This document shows, one piece after another, positions 1-10,712 of a stretch of DNA of 64,000 nucleotides. The translations under genes and the position numbers were made by a program. Position 1 is the first letter of the stretch, and every line of letters begins with the position of its first letter. The notes below the pieces were generated by a model, which made no database searches, was not told the DNA's origin, and worked only from the letters and a program-made list of their open reading frames with translations. The DNA comes from Agrostemma githago (taxonomy: Eukaryota; Streptophyta; Magnoliopsida; Caryophyllales; Caryophyllaceae), in NCBI GenBank assembly GCA_958450325.1, contig OY288242.1:68690062-68754061 (forward strand). The letters are read 5' to 3'.

Positions 1-198
1 AGTACCGGTAATGAATCCGTCCTTATTCTTCGAGGTTAATGCCATGAGAACGTCTTTCTTCCAATTGAAGAAATTGTTTCCATCGAAGAGAACATCAACT
101 AGAACTAGCGTAGGTTGATCAGATGATGACATGTACAGCGGATCATCATAGAAGGCATACGATGATGCTTGCTCAGAATTCTCAATAGTATCAGGCAT
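1..198 (-). pseudogene. Ty1/copia gag N-terminal fragment, cut by the window edge
   Basis: Read on the minus strand from the ATG at 198, the frame stays open to the window edge for 66 codons. It contains DDPLYMSSSDQPTLVLVDVL followed by FDGNNFFNWKKDVLMALTSK and KDGFITG. This is the layout of the N-terminal gag domain of plant copia elements (Retrotran_gag_3 type): a D-P-L-Y-x-x-x-S-D start, then a W-x-x-x-(V/M) core. The rest of the element would lie left of the window. No clean tRNA-Met primer-binding site or LTR was recognised to the right, so the 5' part may be decayed or interrupted. The fragment is real; whether the full element is intact cannot be judged. Confidence 0.75.
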
Positions 199-409
199 TT
201 TTAGGTCTTTTTGATTTTTTAGGTTTTTAGGTTTTTCAGAATTGATTTGGGGAAAACAATGGCGAAGTACAGAAATTATACACTGTACTTCATTTCTCCT
301 CACAAAAGTAAAGCTTGAATTAGATAGAAGAGAGCACTCGTAGTTCTCTGATTTTTACTAACAGTTACATTTATTTTTGCCTAAAAATAAGGATGAGAGT
401 AAAAATATA

Positions 410-857
410 CTCCCTCCATATCAAATGTGTGAACCTGCTATCCTCCATGGATGGAGCTTGATGAACCATACTCAAGGAGTAAATAGAAGGTGTATTGTTA
501 TTGATATTTTGTATGTTTGTAAAGTTGTTACATCAGTTAGTTACATACAATGTATATATATAATACAGGTTAGTTACTTAACTCTAACCACCTAACTAAC
601 CTAGGTTAACTAACTACAGTTACGAGTTAGTTTACAACAGCATATCTCTAGCTTCAGTCTGGTGCAGCTCGATATGAGTCATCTGTTTCACAAAATGTTT
701 CTCCCCTTTTCATTAATATACTCCTCACATATATTATACTCATATTAAAGAAAGGGAAGTAACAATATGACATGGAGGGAATATCATTACAAAAATGTAG
801 CAATTCAATTAATATGCAAAAAGGTAAATGTAATCATTAGTATAAAATTGGAGGGAG
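410..857. mobile_element. Stowaway-like (Tc1/mariner) non-autonomous element
   Basis: The segment starts with CTCCCTCCATATCAAAT and ends with the inverse form ...ATTTTATAATTGGAGGGAG type sequence. It is flanked by TA at 408-409 and 858-859. CTCCCTCC termini with a TA duplication are the Stowaway MITE signature. It is long for a MITE and only the outer 8 to 10 bp of the ends match well, so the right boundary is less certain. No coding capacity was recognised. Confidence 0.45.
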
Positions 858-860
858 TAC

Positions 861-1480
861 TCGTGAGCACATGGTTGCAAAATATTCTGCCATATTACTT
901 GTATTCGTCTCATTCAGTATTTTCAATTGCATTTTTTAGTGACAGATTTCACTTGGAAATATATATAGGGTCACTATAGGGACGACATATAATTAAAGAA
1001 TAGACGTTGTTATGTGGTAGTATGAAGGTCACTGAATGAGAAGCAAAATCGCCCCGACTACGGTACAAATCGGAATGGGCATTGCCCTCCCAAGGTCACA
1101 CAACATTCCTAAAAGGTTGTGTACTCAACCGTTAGGATTTGGAACTTATATTATATGGTCAAAACTATCAAAGAGAAGAAGTAGATGAGATGAAAGATGA
1201 TGTGTATCAAATGACTACAAGTTTCTCATTTTTATAGCATAGGAGAGGAAAGGCAAAAATTAAAGTGATTAATTGACACCATAATCACCAAGTTAAAGAC
1301 ATACCCACCACCACAAACATATGCCATAAATTCAAAGTTTAGTGGTCATAACTATGCTATTAGTGAGAAGATTCTTTTACAATGTAAAGGTTTCTCTACA
1401 ATACAATGTATATAGTCATGGTGCCCCCACAGTAGTATTTCAAATATAAATAATTATCGAAAAAATATGTAGGGAGTATC
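861..1480. other. Non-coding stretch, nothing recognised
   Basis: AT-rich sequence without a credible reading frame or recognised repeat. It contains a slightly GC-richer patch around 1045-1100. It ends at the target-site duplication of the next copia element. Confidence 0.5.
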
Positions 1481-1485
1481 AGAAG

Positions 1486-3031
1486 TGTTAGGAAATAAGT
1501 GTCTAGCAATTGTCTTTTCGGATCTCGAATTGGTTTATGACCTGAATCTGTTTAATTAGGAAAGTTTCCTAATTAATATCTAATTGATTAGAGTTTCCTA
1601 ATCAATATCTGAGTATCTGACCTAGGATTTCCTATTGTATAGGGTTTCCTAACCTGTTTAGGATTTCTGTTTAGGTTGAGAGTAGTATATAAACTCTCAT
1701 ACCTCTACCCTGGAATTATGATATCAGTCTGAAATCTGTAATTAACCTCTCCTCAAATTAATAAAACTATCCCCTCCTTCTGTCCTTCTGCCCGTGGATG
1801 TAGCTAACAGGTTGTTAGTGAACCACGTAAATCTGTCTATCTCTCGATTTTACGTTCTTATTTGTTTGTTTTTCTCTTCCGTTATAACAAACTGGTATGT
1901 ATCAGAGCTTTGGGTTCATTCGATCTGTGAGAAAGATGTCTGGGATGAGCGTTAAAATTGAGAGTTTTGATGGGAGGAATAGTTTTAGTCTGTGGCAGAT
2001 CAAGATGCGCGCGTTGTTAAAGCAACAGAGATGGTGGGCGCCATTCGTGAAGAAAGACGACACAGTCACCGCTGAGATGGCCGTTCTGGAGGAGAGACTC
2101 TGTCTGATAATATATCACTGAAATCGAAGGAAGATAGAAGTTGTAGTGGTAGTAATGATAAACAGGTGGAGCAGCAAGTAACTCTTGATGAGAGTAAAGC
2201 AAAGCTTGAAGATCAACCACTACAGTCCGAATCTGAATCCGAATCAGAATCTAAACCATCAGGTTCTTCATTAGCAGTTCAGAAGCAGCAGAGTTTGGCC
2301 CGTGAGCGGTCAATCAAGCTTCCGAACATGTATGGTAATGAAGATGAGGTGGGTCTGTCTGGTCTGGTTCCGAATAGCAAGTTCCAACATGGTTTGGACT
2401 TGCTAAATTCTGGAAGTATCTGATTGCCCCTTGTTGAGCAATATCTGAGGCAGGAGAGGGAGAGGAGTTTTATTTCTGGTACATCTGGCATTCGTTGGAG
2501 TGCATCTGGTACATCTGTCTGATTGAGGAGATTTCTGATACATCTGATCTGGCATTCTTTGGAGTGCATCTGATAATCTGACCTGGCATTCGTTGGAGTG
2601 CATCTGTCTGATCTGATTAAAAGACAATTCGAGTCAAGGTGGAGATTGTTAGATGCCTAGCAATTGTCTTTTCGGATCTCGAATTGGTTTATGACCTGAA
2701 TCTGTTTAATTAGGAAAATTTCCTAATTAATATCTGATTGATTAGAGTTTACTAATCAATATCTGAGTATCTGACCTAGGATTTCCTATTGTATAAGGTT
2801 TTCTAATCTATTTAGGGTTTCTGTTTAGGTTGAGAGTAGTATATAAACTCTCATACCTCTACCCTAGAATTATGATATCAGTCTGAAATCTGTAACCTCT
2901 CCTCAAATTAATAAAACTATCCCCTTCTTCTGCCCGTGGATGTAGCTAACAGGTTGTTAGTGAACCACGTAAATCTGTCTGTCTCTCGATTTTACGTTCT
3001 TATTTGTTTGTTTTTCTCTTCCGTTATAACA
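1486..3031 (+). mobile_element. Short internally deleted copia element, LTR to LTR
   Basis: Two direct repeats start TGTTAG and end TTATAACA: LTR1 at 1486-1889 and LTR2 at 2647-3031. They share almost all of their sequence, with two small indels. The element is flanked by the 5-bp duplication AGAAG at 1481-1485 and 3032-3036. A modified tRNA-Met primer-binding site (TGGTATGTATCAGAGC) starts at 1893 and a purine-rich tract (AAGGTGGAGAT) sits just before LTR2. Total length is only about 1.55 kb. The interior carries a gag start and a linker-like piece but no protease, integrase or reverse transcriptase, so it is a non-autonomous copia derivative that must have been mobilised in trans. Confidence 0.92.
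1936..2423 (+). pseudogene. Remnant copia polyprotein (gag start plus a pol-like linker)
   Basis: From the ATG at 1936 the frame reads MSGMSVKIESFDGRNSFSLW and QIKMRALLKQQ, the start of Tnt1-type copia gag (F-D-G-x-N-x-F-S-x-W-x-x-x-M-R-x-L-L). That frame stops near 2119. A second frame (2166-2423) has a Ser-Glu repeat (SESESESESK) and RERSIKLPNMYG, which resembles the linker between integrase and reverse transcriptase in copia polyproteins. Everything between the two is deleted. From 2480 to 2615 a unit of about 40 bp containing GGCATTCGTTGGAGTGCATC is repeated three times imperfectly. The product is not expected to be functional. Confidence 0.6.
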
Positions 3032-3036
3032 AGAAG

Positions 3037-3383
3037 TCATGGTGCATCCACAGTAGTATTGGTAGATTTAGCTTCAAATGTTCTTTGATCCTTGTTGAAT
3101 GTTAAATGTTACCGTACTCCGTATATATGCTTTTAATTACTTTGATCTTTGTTTTTTGTATGAATGTGATAAACACCAACACAAGATGAAACTTTTGATC
3201 AAATTAACTACTTGAAGGTAATTTGATTGGATCACTTTGAATACATTTGGTTGTATATACTACTCGTACTACTATAATCTATATGAGGTTATATTATGAT
3301 CTATTGTATGATATAATGAATAGATCGTGTGAAGTATACACAATTACACATAAGGCATGCATCAATATTCCATACTAATGAGA
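3037..3383. other. Spacer after the copia element
   Basis: AT-rich sequence between the copia TSD and the stop codon of the small secreted-peptide gene. It probably includes that gene's 3' untranslated region. No reading frame or repeat was recognised. Confidence 0.4.
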
Positions 3384-3704
3384 TTAAGGTGTAGACGGCG
3401 CCACAACTACTAGTGCTGTAGCATTAGAACACAATGTCGAACTCGAAGTATCTTCGTTATTGTAATGGCTTGGGGCCGAGTCTCGCCTAAACGGGCCCTT
3501 TGGTAGACAATCATTTACCTCCTTGCCGGTGAATATACCCCTCTTGGTCCCGCCACTCGGCCTAGGATCCATTGCCTTGTAAACACTACTCTCGGAATTC
3601 AATAGCCCTACCGGTCTTGCAGCGTCCACAAAAACTAATAAGGGCGGGGAAGACGAGGATGACAAGTAGAGGAAAATTAAAATGAATAATGCAATTAATG
3701 CCAT
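3384..3704 (-). CDS. Small secreted peptide precursor (hypothetical, 106 aa)
   Basis: The minus-strand ORF is open further upstream, but the ATG at 3704 is the likely start because a hydrophobic signal peptide follows it (MALIALFILIFLYL, then a Ser-rich run, ending near residue 28 before ARPVGLL). The mature part is short, basic to neutral and ends without a membrane anchor. Its central segment has CLPKGPFRRDSAPSHYNN. The spacing of PKG, SAPS and a following Asn recalls the EPIP motif of IDA/IDL abscission-type signalling peptides, but the motif is not canonical and the family call is weak. A TATA box lies about 180 bp upstream. No intron is needed. It could instead be another class of post-translationally processed peptide, or a chance ORF, though signal peptide plus promoter argue for a gene. 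Confidence 0.5.
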   Translation of the reverse strand: MALIALFILIFLYLSSSSSPPLLVFVDAARPVGLLNSESSVYKAMDPRPSGGTKRGIFTGKEVNDCLPKGPFRRDSAPSHYNNEDTSSSTLCSNATALVVVAPSTP

Positions 3705-3884
3705 TATTATTGTAGATTGTGTGGATAATTTAATTTGTCGAAATCTGAAATGGGTTTTGAAATGAAAAGGTCGGGGATTTAAAGGGAAGAAGGGGGAAGG
3801 TAAGTTAAATGGACTTGTGACTTGTGAGTTACAGCAAAACACCCAGCTCATTACCTAGCAGGCCAGGCCAGCATGCATATTCAC

Positions 3885-3891
3885 TATATAT
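3885..3891 (-). promoter_or_regulatory. TATA box of the small secreted-peptide gene
   Basis: The minus strand reads GCATATATAGTG here. It lies about 180 bp before the chosen ATG at 3704, which leaves a 5' leader of roughly 150 nt. Confidence 0.45.
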
Positions 3892-3899
3892 GCCTTAAC

Positions 3900-4536
3900 A
3901 AAGTGGTGGATACATACTACGTACATTATCATCGACTTGCCCGTGCCAACAATAACTATGGACTATGGTCAACGTTCAATACCAACTTCGTAAGGAATAT
4001 AAAGTATCGTTTGCAACTGTCAAGTGTTTACCTATACTAGTAGGATACTCCTATTTAATTTCACTAGTTTGTTACCGCAATGCTCACATGTGGAGTATAA
4101 TAGTCTAAAAATTATAAGGTAGATCGTCTCAAGTCCCAACATGATTAGAGATTTCAAAAGATATTAAGATAATATTTCTCCCGATTATTATTTTTCGTTC
4201 CATTTTATAAAGATTTGTGAGGAGTATTTTAATGGAATGTGACAAAACCGGGACAGTATAAAATAAGGTACTATGAATCGATATAGTAAAATAAAGTAAT
4301 AATAGGAAAATATATTGATGCTCATCTTATTATGATATGACTAAGATTATATTACGATATTATTGTAATGCGATTATGAAACAAACATCTTCTTGGATTC
4401 CTTTATAAGGTCGCAATTCATATTGAATAATGAAAGTATCACAAAATTCTATCCTTCAATTTATTATGTCTATCTATTAAGTTTAGCACGGTGGTATATC
4501 AGAATCACTATCATCCCCACTCACATAATATAATCC
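3900..4536. other. Intergenic AT-rich DNA
   Basis: Upstream region of the secreted-peptide gene up to the TSD of the PIF/Harbinger element. No reading frame, LTR or paired inverted repeat was recognised. Confidence 0.4.
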
Positions 4537-4974
4537 TTAGGGCCTGCCTGGTATAGAGGGAATAGGCCTTAAAGTTTTAAGGGGGATAATTATGGGCCAT
4601 TTTTGATGGTTTGGTAAGAGGGTAAATATTAAGGCCCATAAATTGTTTCTCCCACAAAGAGGTAATGGATTACCCACCTCACCCCTCCAGTAAAAGTCTA
4701 CAGGGGTATTATTTTAGGGTTTAGATCCCATCTTCCCCTTCCCCCTTTCTTCAACAATACTCTATTTTACAATTTTACTCTTCCTGGTATCTTTTTTTTT
4801 CACCTCTATTTTATTAATCAAATCATCAATTCCTCGTTTTTTTAATTTAATCATCAGTTGTTCTTTCTTCAACATCAGGTACGCATCCCGGTGAATTTCT
4901 GTTCATTTGAGGTAATTTTCTCGATCATAATTTACTGCAGTAATTATACGGTGAGTTGATCATAAAGTTGTTGG

Positions 4975-5300
4975 GTTTACCGGATTTATTTTCAGCTTGT
5001 AATTGGGTTTTGATTTTGTTGATTTTACTGGGTTTTTACTCGGTTTCTGGGTTGATTACTTCGCACAAATAAACGAATCGATTACTGAGTTGATTACAGG
5101 GTTTCTGCGTTTACTGGATTTATTTTCAGCTTGTAATTGGGTTTTCATTTTTTTGATTTTACTGGGTTTCTGAGTTGATTGTTTGAGACAAATAAAAGAA
5201 TCGATTATTGGATTTATTTTCACCTTGTAGTTGTGTTTTCAAGTTGTCGATTTTACTGTGTTTACTAGGTTTCTGGGTTGATTGATTGATTGCTTGTTGA
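4975..5300 (+). repeat. Imperfect tandem repeat in the transposon 5' region
   Basis: A unit of about 130 to 140 bp, marked by GGATTTATTTTCAGCTTGTA, TTGATTTTACTGGGTTT and AATCGATTA, occurs about three times with substitutions and small indels. It lies between the left TIR and the transposase and is probably part of its leader or first intron. Confidence 0.6.
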
Positions 5301-5676
5301 ACTATGGATTTTGGTAAACTATAGAGAAACTGAATTTTAATTAGTAATCGATGAACTTGCTGTAGTGGGTAGTGTTAATTATTCAAATTGTTCTTCCCCT
5401 TTGATCATTATGTTTATGCAGATTGTTGTGAGTAGTTAATAGCACGCAATTTTGATCATCGATAGCATTTCGAGGCGATAGAGTCGTAGAGGTATTAGTC
5501 TAGTGGTTAAGTCGGAGTTATTTTCCGAGTTTTGAATGTTCCTCGTGTTTGTTGTAGTGCTCTAGAATATTTGAGTAATTGACTGGTTTTGTATTAGATA
5601 CTTCTATAGATTTTTTTTATTATACTTCTACTGATTTGGTTTATTTGTGTGTTTTATTTTAATTTTATGGGCAGTT

Positions 5677-7004
5677 ATGGCGCGTAGAGTATCATCACAG
5701 AAGCAAAAGACAATAGTCGGCCTCATTTGCTATATTAGAATGAGAACTATGATTTTTACATGGTTTTGTTCTTACATGATAAGTATAATACAAACGATGA
5801 AAGTGTCTCGCAAGAAAACAACTCACACGGGTAAAAGGACTATGAGTCAAGAATTAATAAACTTGTCAGAGTTTTTGGATTCTGATCTTAGCTGTATAGA
5901 TCAACTTAGGATGGATATATATACATTTGATGTATTGTGTGGGTTGATTCGGGCGCATGGTCGTCTCAAAGAGTCAAAAAATATGTTCTTGGAAGAAAGA
6001 GTAGCTATATTTTCCGTCAGATTTTGAGAGCTGTTTTACGTTTGTATAAACATTTGATAGCGACTCCACAACCTATTCTAGAGGATAGCGGAGATTCAAA
6101 GTGGAAATGGTTTAAGGTAAATTTACTTTCTTAACGTGGTGAAATTAGGTAGTCTATGTGTCTATAATAATTATTTTCTCTTGTGATGGAAAATAGGATT
6201 GTTTAGGAGCTTTAGATGGGACACATATCACCTTAAAAGTTCCGCTTGATGAGAAACCTAGATACCGTACAAGAAAAGGAGATATAGCTACAAATGTTTT
6301 AGCGGCGTGTACTAAGGATATGCATTTTACCTATGTTTTACCTGGGTGGGAAGGTTCGGCCGCAGATAGTAGAGTTCTTAAGGATGCTATTAGTAGAAGG
6401 CATCCATTTAAAGTTCCTAATGGTGAGGAGTATTTCTCAATTCTTGTGTTATTAGTGGTTTTAATAAACTTTGCCAAAATTACTAAAGTTTGTTTGACTT
6501 TTAATATTGATAGGATGTTATTACTTAGTTGATGCTGGTTTTACAAATGGCGAAGGATTTCTTTCTCCTTATAGAGGGCAAAGATATCATCTCAAAGAGT
6601 GGAAACACGGTCATCAACCAACTAACCCTATGGAATTTTATAATATGAAACACTCATCAGCGCGCAATGTCATTGAGAGGTGCTTTGGGTTATTAAAAAT
6701 GCATTGGGCCATACTTAGAAACTCTAGTTTTTATTGTGCTGATACTCACACCGACATTATAAATGCTTGTTCTCTTATTCACAATCTTATTCGCCGTGAG
6801 ATGAGTATCGATCCAATGGAGCACTTATTAGATACTGAGTATGGAAGGCAATTTATGGAAGACAATAATGAAGAATATATTAATATTGTTGATACCTGTG
6901 ATTCTTGGACTAAATGGAGAGATAAACTAGCTAAAGAGATGTTCGAGAGTTGGCGACAACGTAGGCCTTTTAGGCATGTAGCCTATGATCCATTGTCAAA
7001 TTAG
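5677..7004 (+). pseudogene. PIF/Harbinger DDE transposase (HARBI1-like nuclease), broken
   Basis: Three coding blocks fit the family: 5677-6116, 6197-6422 and 6514-7004, joined by GT-AG introns (donors AAG|GTAAAT and ATG|GTGAGG). The N-terminal block has the helix-turn-helix-like region (RMDIYTFDVLCGLIRAHGRL, then EERVAIF). Blocks two and three carry the DDE_Tnp_4 core: LDGTHI, LPGWEGSAADSRVLKDA, YYLVDAGF and SARNVIERCFGLLK, supplying the acidic triad. Between VAIF and the conserved RAVLRLY segment, the roughly 25 residues expected in the family are missing and the frame shifts near 6010-6025, giving a stop at 6025. I therefore call it a pseudogene. An alternative is an unrecognised intron there, but no GT-AG pair of workable size was found. 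Confidence 0.85.
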
Positions 7005-7170
7005 TTGAAAATTTTCTACCAAGTGACTTAGTATTATGGTACTTCCACTGTTTGCTTTTTTCTACTTATGTAATCTAATTGATTTACTATTTTCCTTTAC
7101 GAGTTAATTAATGACATTTTCAGTTAACTACAATTTGACGTGTTTCTTTTATATACTTAGTGTACTTGTG

Positions 7171-8899
7171 ATGACGGAAACCGAAGTAAATAATGAGAAG
7201 AGTGGTCCTAGAAGGTGGATTGAGGAAGAAGACACATTATTGGTGGATTTATTGTTATCCTTGCATTTAGATGGAAAATGGAAAGCAGAAGGTGGGTTCA
7301 AATCTGGTTACTTGGTACATTTGGAGAAATTAATCTCAGAAAAAATGCCAGATGCCGGACTTAAAGCAACAAACATTGAATCAAGGTTGGGTTATCTCAG
7401 AAAACGGTTTAATGCACTATTGGAGATCAAACAAAAAGGAAGTGGATTTGGATGGGATGATGGTCTAAAGATGGTAACCGGTGATCGCAAGTTATATAAT
7501 GAATGGTGTCAGGTACGCTTTCTTGACTTGTCACAAAACAATCTTTCGGTTTTTATCCCGTCTCGATTCGGACTACTTTCATCTCTTCAGTTTTTGTATT
7601 TGAATGGGAATAGACTGTATGGTAGGATCCTACCTGAGTTGGGTAACATGAGTTCTTTGGAAGTTTTGTGTTTACAGGATAATTTGTTAAATGGGTCTAT
7701 TCCTAAAGGGTTAGGGTCACTTGGGTCTTTACAGCAGTTTAGATTAGGGGGTAACCCTTATTTAACAGGACAAGTACCTTATCAGTTGGGGTTATTGACT
7801 AATCTGACTATATTTGGTGTTGCTGACTTGCCGCAACTGGTTTAACTGATGTTGATTCCTGCAACATTTGGGAAACTGGTTAATTTACATACTTTTTCAG
7901 TGTATGAGACTGAGATTTCCGGGTTGATTCCGAAAGAGCTTGGTTCGTGTTCTGAGCTGACTAATGTGTATTTGCATATGAATAAGCTGTCGGGATTGAT
8001 GAAGCTACGAATAAGTTAGATCATACTATGTTTGTTATCGATGTTTGCATTTTACAATCGCTTTTGGTCGATTGATTAAGTTGCATCTTATGAGACGGTC
8101 CTACATAACCGTAAGCTACGATGCTGATCGTCAGTTTTCTTATTTTTTTGTGCGAAATCTACCAGTAATTTGCATACATTTCTCCACTTTGTTCGTCTTT
8201 GATAAAAAATATCAGATTTTTTGTTGTTCGATTTATGTATTTCCTGCTGTTAAGTTGTGTTGCGGATTTATTGATTGGTTGAACAGGAGATTTTGTTTAT
8301 TGTTTCACGTGTGGATGTTGTTAATTTGATCATTCTCTCTTAACTTACAGAGTCACAAAGAGGCAAAAGGGTTGTATCGAAAACCATTTCCATTATTTGA
8401 TGTTATGGAAGAAATTTACTCCAAAGATAGAGCAACCGGTGCCAGGGGTAATACACCTCTTGATAGAGACGATCAGGACCATGCTAGCATTGAGACTAGT
8501 GAACAACAAGATGTTCAACTAGATGTTGAAAGTGGAGAGATGTCAACTGAATCGGAAACAAGCAAAAGAAGTAGAGAAGTGAATTCGAGGCAACCAAGTA
8601 AGAAAAAACTCCGTAAGAATGAGGAAATTTCGAGTATACAAAAGAGTTTCGAAGATCTAATGGGAACCATGCTTGAGAGTAACAATGCACAAATTGCTCA
8701 ATTAACTGCCATGTTAGACACACCAAAAAATTACAAGGTTGGGTTACGTGAAGAATTGGGGAAAGTTAATGGTATGTCGAGGGCAAATATTCTTACTTTG
8801 TGTTCGATCATGACCGAAGGTGATGTTGCGGTTTTCAAAGATTTGACGGACGAGGATGAAAAATATGATTTTTTGGGTTTGATCTTGAATAGGCCTTAA
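7171..8899 (+). CDS. PIF/Harbinger ORF1 protein, Myb/SANT-like (two exons, 296 aa)
   Basis: Exon 1 is 7171-7512 and exon 2 is 8351-8899, both phase 0, joined by CAG|GTACGC and TTACAG|AGT. The start is the ATG of MTETEVNNEKSGPRRW. Residues about 14-140 match the Myb_DNA-bind_3 layout of PIF ORF1 proteins: RRWIEEEDTLLVDLLLSL, SRLGYLRKRFNALLEI, GFGWDDGLKMV, then across the splice KLYNEWCQ to YRKPFPLFDVMEEIY. The C-terminal half is polar and charged with a Lys/Arg patch (PSKKKLRKNEE) that could be a nuclear signal. In this family ORF1 works with the transposase in the nucleus. No stops or frameshifts are seen, unlike the neighbouring transposase. The 838-bp intron contains a captured LRR receptor-kinase fragment that is in frame with exon 1. 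Confidence 0.82.
7516..8010 (+). pseudogene. Captured LRR receptor-kinase ectodomain fragment (RGI/RGFR-like)
   Basis: Inside the ORF1 intron the plus strand encodes successive LRRs: LDLSQNNLSVFIPSRFGLLS, LQFLYLNGNRLYGRILPELG, LEVLCLQDNLLNGSIPKGLG, then QQFRLGGNPYLTGQVPYQLG and LLTNLTIFG. After a stop at 7843-7845 the similarity continues (IPATFGKLVNLHT, ETEISGLIPKELGSCSELTN, MNKLSGL). This wording matches the N-terminal LRRs of the plant RGF1-insensitive/RGFR subfamily of LRR receptor kinases, from memory of the family. No signal peptide, transmembrane segment or kinase is present, so it is a gene piece picked up by the transposon. It begins at the splice donor and is open in frame with ORF1 exon 1, so an unspliced transcript would encode a Myb-LRR fusion of about 224 residues. 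Confidence 0.88.
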
Positions 8900-9170
8900 G
8901 TTGTGTATTGTGTGTGTTTCGGATTTGAAGTTGGATTTGAAGGTTAATTGTTTGTTAATGTAATTACAATTTTTTTTTATGTTTTGTGAGAGTTGTAATT
9001 TTATTCCTTTCAAACCAAACTTGGGAAATATTATTGGGGGTAAATATTACCTTAATGTGCCAAACTTCCAACCAACCTAACAATTACTCAAGTAATCACT
9101 CCTCCTGTAAATGTTACTCCACTAACTTCCCCCCCCCCCAATTATTTAAGCTATACCAGGCAAGCCCTTA

Positions 9171-9873
9171 GTGAACCTTCATTCTGTTTCGCCTATCAAC
9201 GACGAGCAATCCGACAAAACCGACACCACAAAAATGGACTCTTAATCACCCTATTTTCTCGAGATGTAAGATGGTCCTAAAATATCTATCTCCTCCATTA
9301 AATTACGTGGAGAGAACTATGAAAATTAGAGTCGTACGATGCGAATGTCTTTAAAGGTCCAAAGAAAAATTGAATTTTGTGATAACAGTTCAGTGTCACA
9401 AAGACGGCCAATGCTCTCCATCTTGTTATGGAACCAACCCAAAACCTTAAGACGATGGTTGGAGGCTCAAAAATATTTTACATGTTTAAAAGGAGGGGTG
9501 GAGATTCAAACCCACGACCTTCGACGTTTTGTTGCGTTGCCTCTGATACAAGACCCAAAAATGTTAATATACTTTAACCCATCTCGATCAATAATGGGAA
9601 GTAGTAAAATGTACCATATATAGTCCAATGAATTATGCTCTTTATTCACGATGATCTCCAAGATGACATCACGTAATTAATTTGAATTAGAAATTATGAA
9701 TTTTTACTCTATTCATGAGTCTTGGAATTATTTTAGTTCAAGTGAAAATCGAACATCAACCTCATGATTCGAGTAAAAGAGTTGTTAAACACTTGAGTCT
9801 ACCCGTTTTTCTCATCACGTAAGGCAACTCTTACTTTTACGTAGCAGGTGAGATTTTGTGATGAGGGTATAGA
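9171..9873. other. Intergenic spacer
   Basis: Lies between the PIF/Harbinger TSD and the TSD of the next element. Short ORFs occur but none resembles a known protein. A patch at 9495-9560 (GGTGGAGATTCAAACCCACG) resembles decayed transposon sequence. Confidence 0.4.
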
Positions 9874-10134
9874 TAGTATTAGGCTAAGTTTAAAGAGAGT
9901 CTGAGTCTGAGTCTGAGACTCAGATTTGTTGAGTCTGAGACTCATACCTGAATAATGTGGTTGATACGAGTCTGAGGCTCAGACGGATGGAAGATTAAAG
10001 GAGGTCTGAAGTTGAGTCTGAACAAAAGTCTGAGTCTCAAATTCTTTGAGTCTGAGACTCATCCAAGACTCATCCTCATACTCGTTCATTCAGTTCAGTT
10101 CAGTTCTATTCATTTTAGTTCAGTTCAGTTCAAA

Positions 10135-10565
10135 TAAGTTGTTATTATTATTATTAATAATTATTATTATTATTATTAATATTAATTATTATTATTATTA
10201 TTATTTGTTAAATATTAAAACTAATGACATTTTTATAAAAATTAATATTAATATAATAATAAAAATTAATATTGTTTTTATTGTTATTAATATTATTACT
10301 ATTAAATATTAATATTGATTATTAATATTAATATTAGTATTATTATAATATTATTAATAATTAATATTATTAATATTATTATTTATTATTACTATTGTTA
10401 TTGTTATTGTTATAAATATTATTATTATTATAAGATATTTTTATTAATAATATTTTTATTAAAATTAAAATTAATATAATAATAATAATTAATATTTTTG
10501 ATACAATAATTAACATTATTATTCATTGTTACAATAATAATTAATAATTTTTTTGTAACTAGTAA
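10135..10565. repeat. AT-rich low-complexity tract (TTA/ATA-rich)
   Basis: About 430 bp made almost only of TTATTA, AATATT and related trinucleotides, flanked by GTTCAGTTCA repeats on both sides (10085-10130 and 10610-10640). It probably arose by replication slippage inside the hAT-like element. Confidence 0.85.
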
Positions 10566-10712
10566 ACTTGTTATTATTATTTCTGTATTTCAGGCTACTT
10601 TAGTTCAATTTGTCTCAGCTCAGTTCAGTTCAGTTCAACTTATTTTACTTTAGCTCATTTCACTTTAAAAGGACATGATCAAAATAATTTGTATTAGATG
10701 ATATAGTTGTAT

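Larger units (their letters stand above)
4540..9167 (+). mobile_element. PIF/Harbinger DNA transposon, 4.6 kb
   Basis: The left end is GGGCCTGCCTGGTATAG. The right end read inward is GGGCTTGCCTGGTATAG, 16 of 17 positions identical. The TSD is TTA at 4537-4539 and 9168-9170, the TWA target preference of PIF/Harbinger. Inside, both expected genes lie in the same orientation: a DDE transposase (5677-7004) and a Myb/SANT-like ORF1 protein (7171-8899). The transposase is damaged, so this copy is probably non-autonomous now. The ORF1 intron holds a host gene fragment. A run of Cs at 9130-9139 lies just inside the right TIR. Confidence 0.93.

Noticed and set aside
450..475. A possible decayed tRNA-Met primer-binding site for the copia gag at 1-198
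   Set aside because: The minus strand reads TGGTTCATCAAGC, too far from TGGTATCAGAGC to claim, and no LTR follows.
10046..10312. 88-aa ORF rich in Ile, Asn and Tyr
   Set aside because: It is a translation of the TTA-rich low-complexity tract, not a gene.
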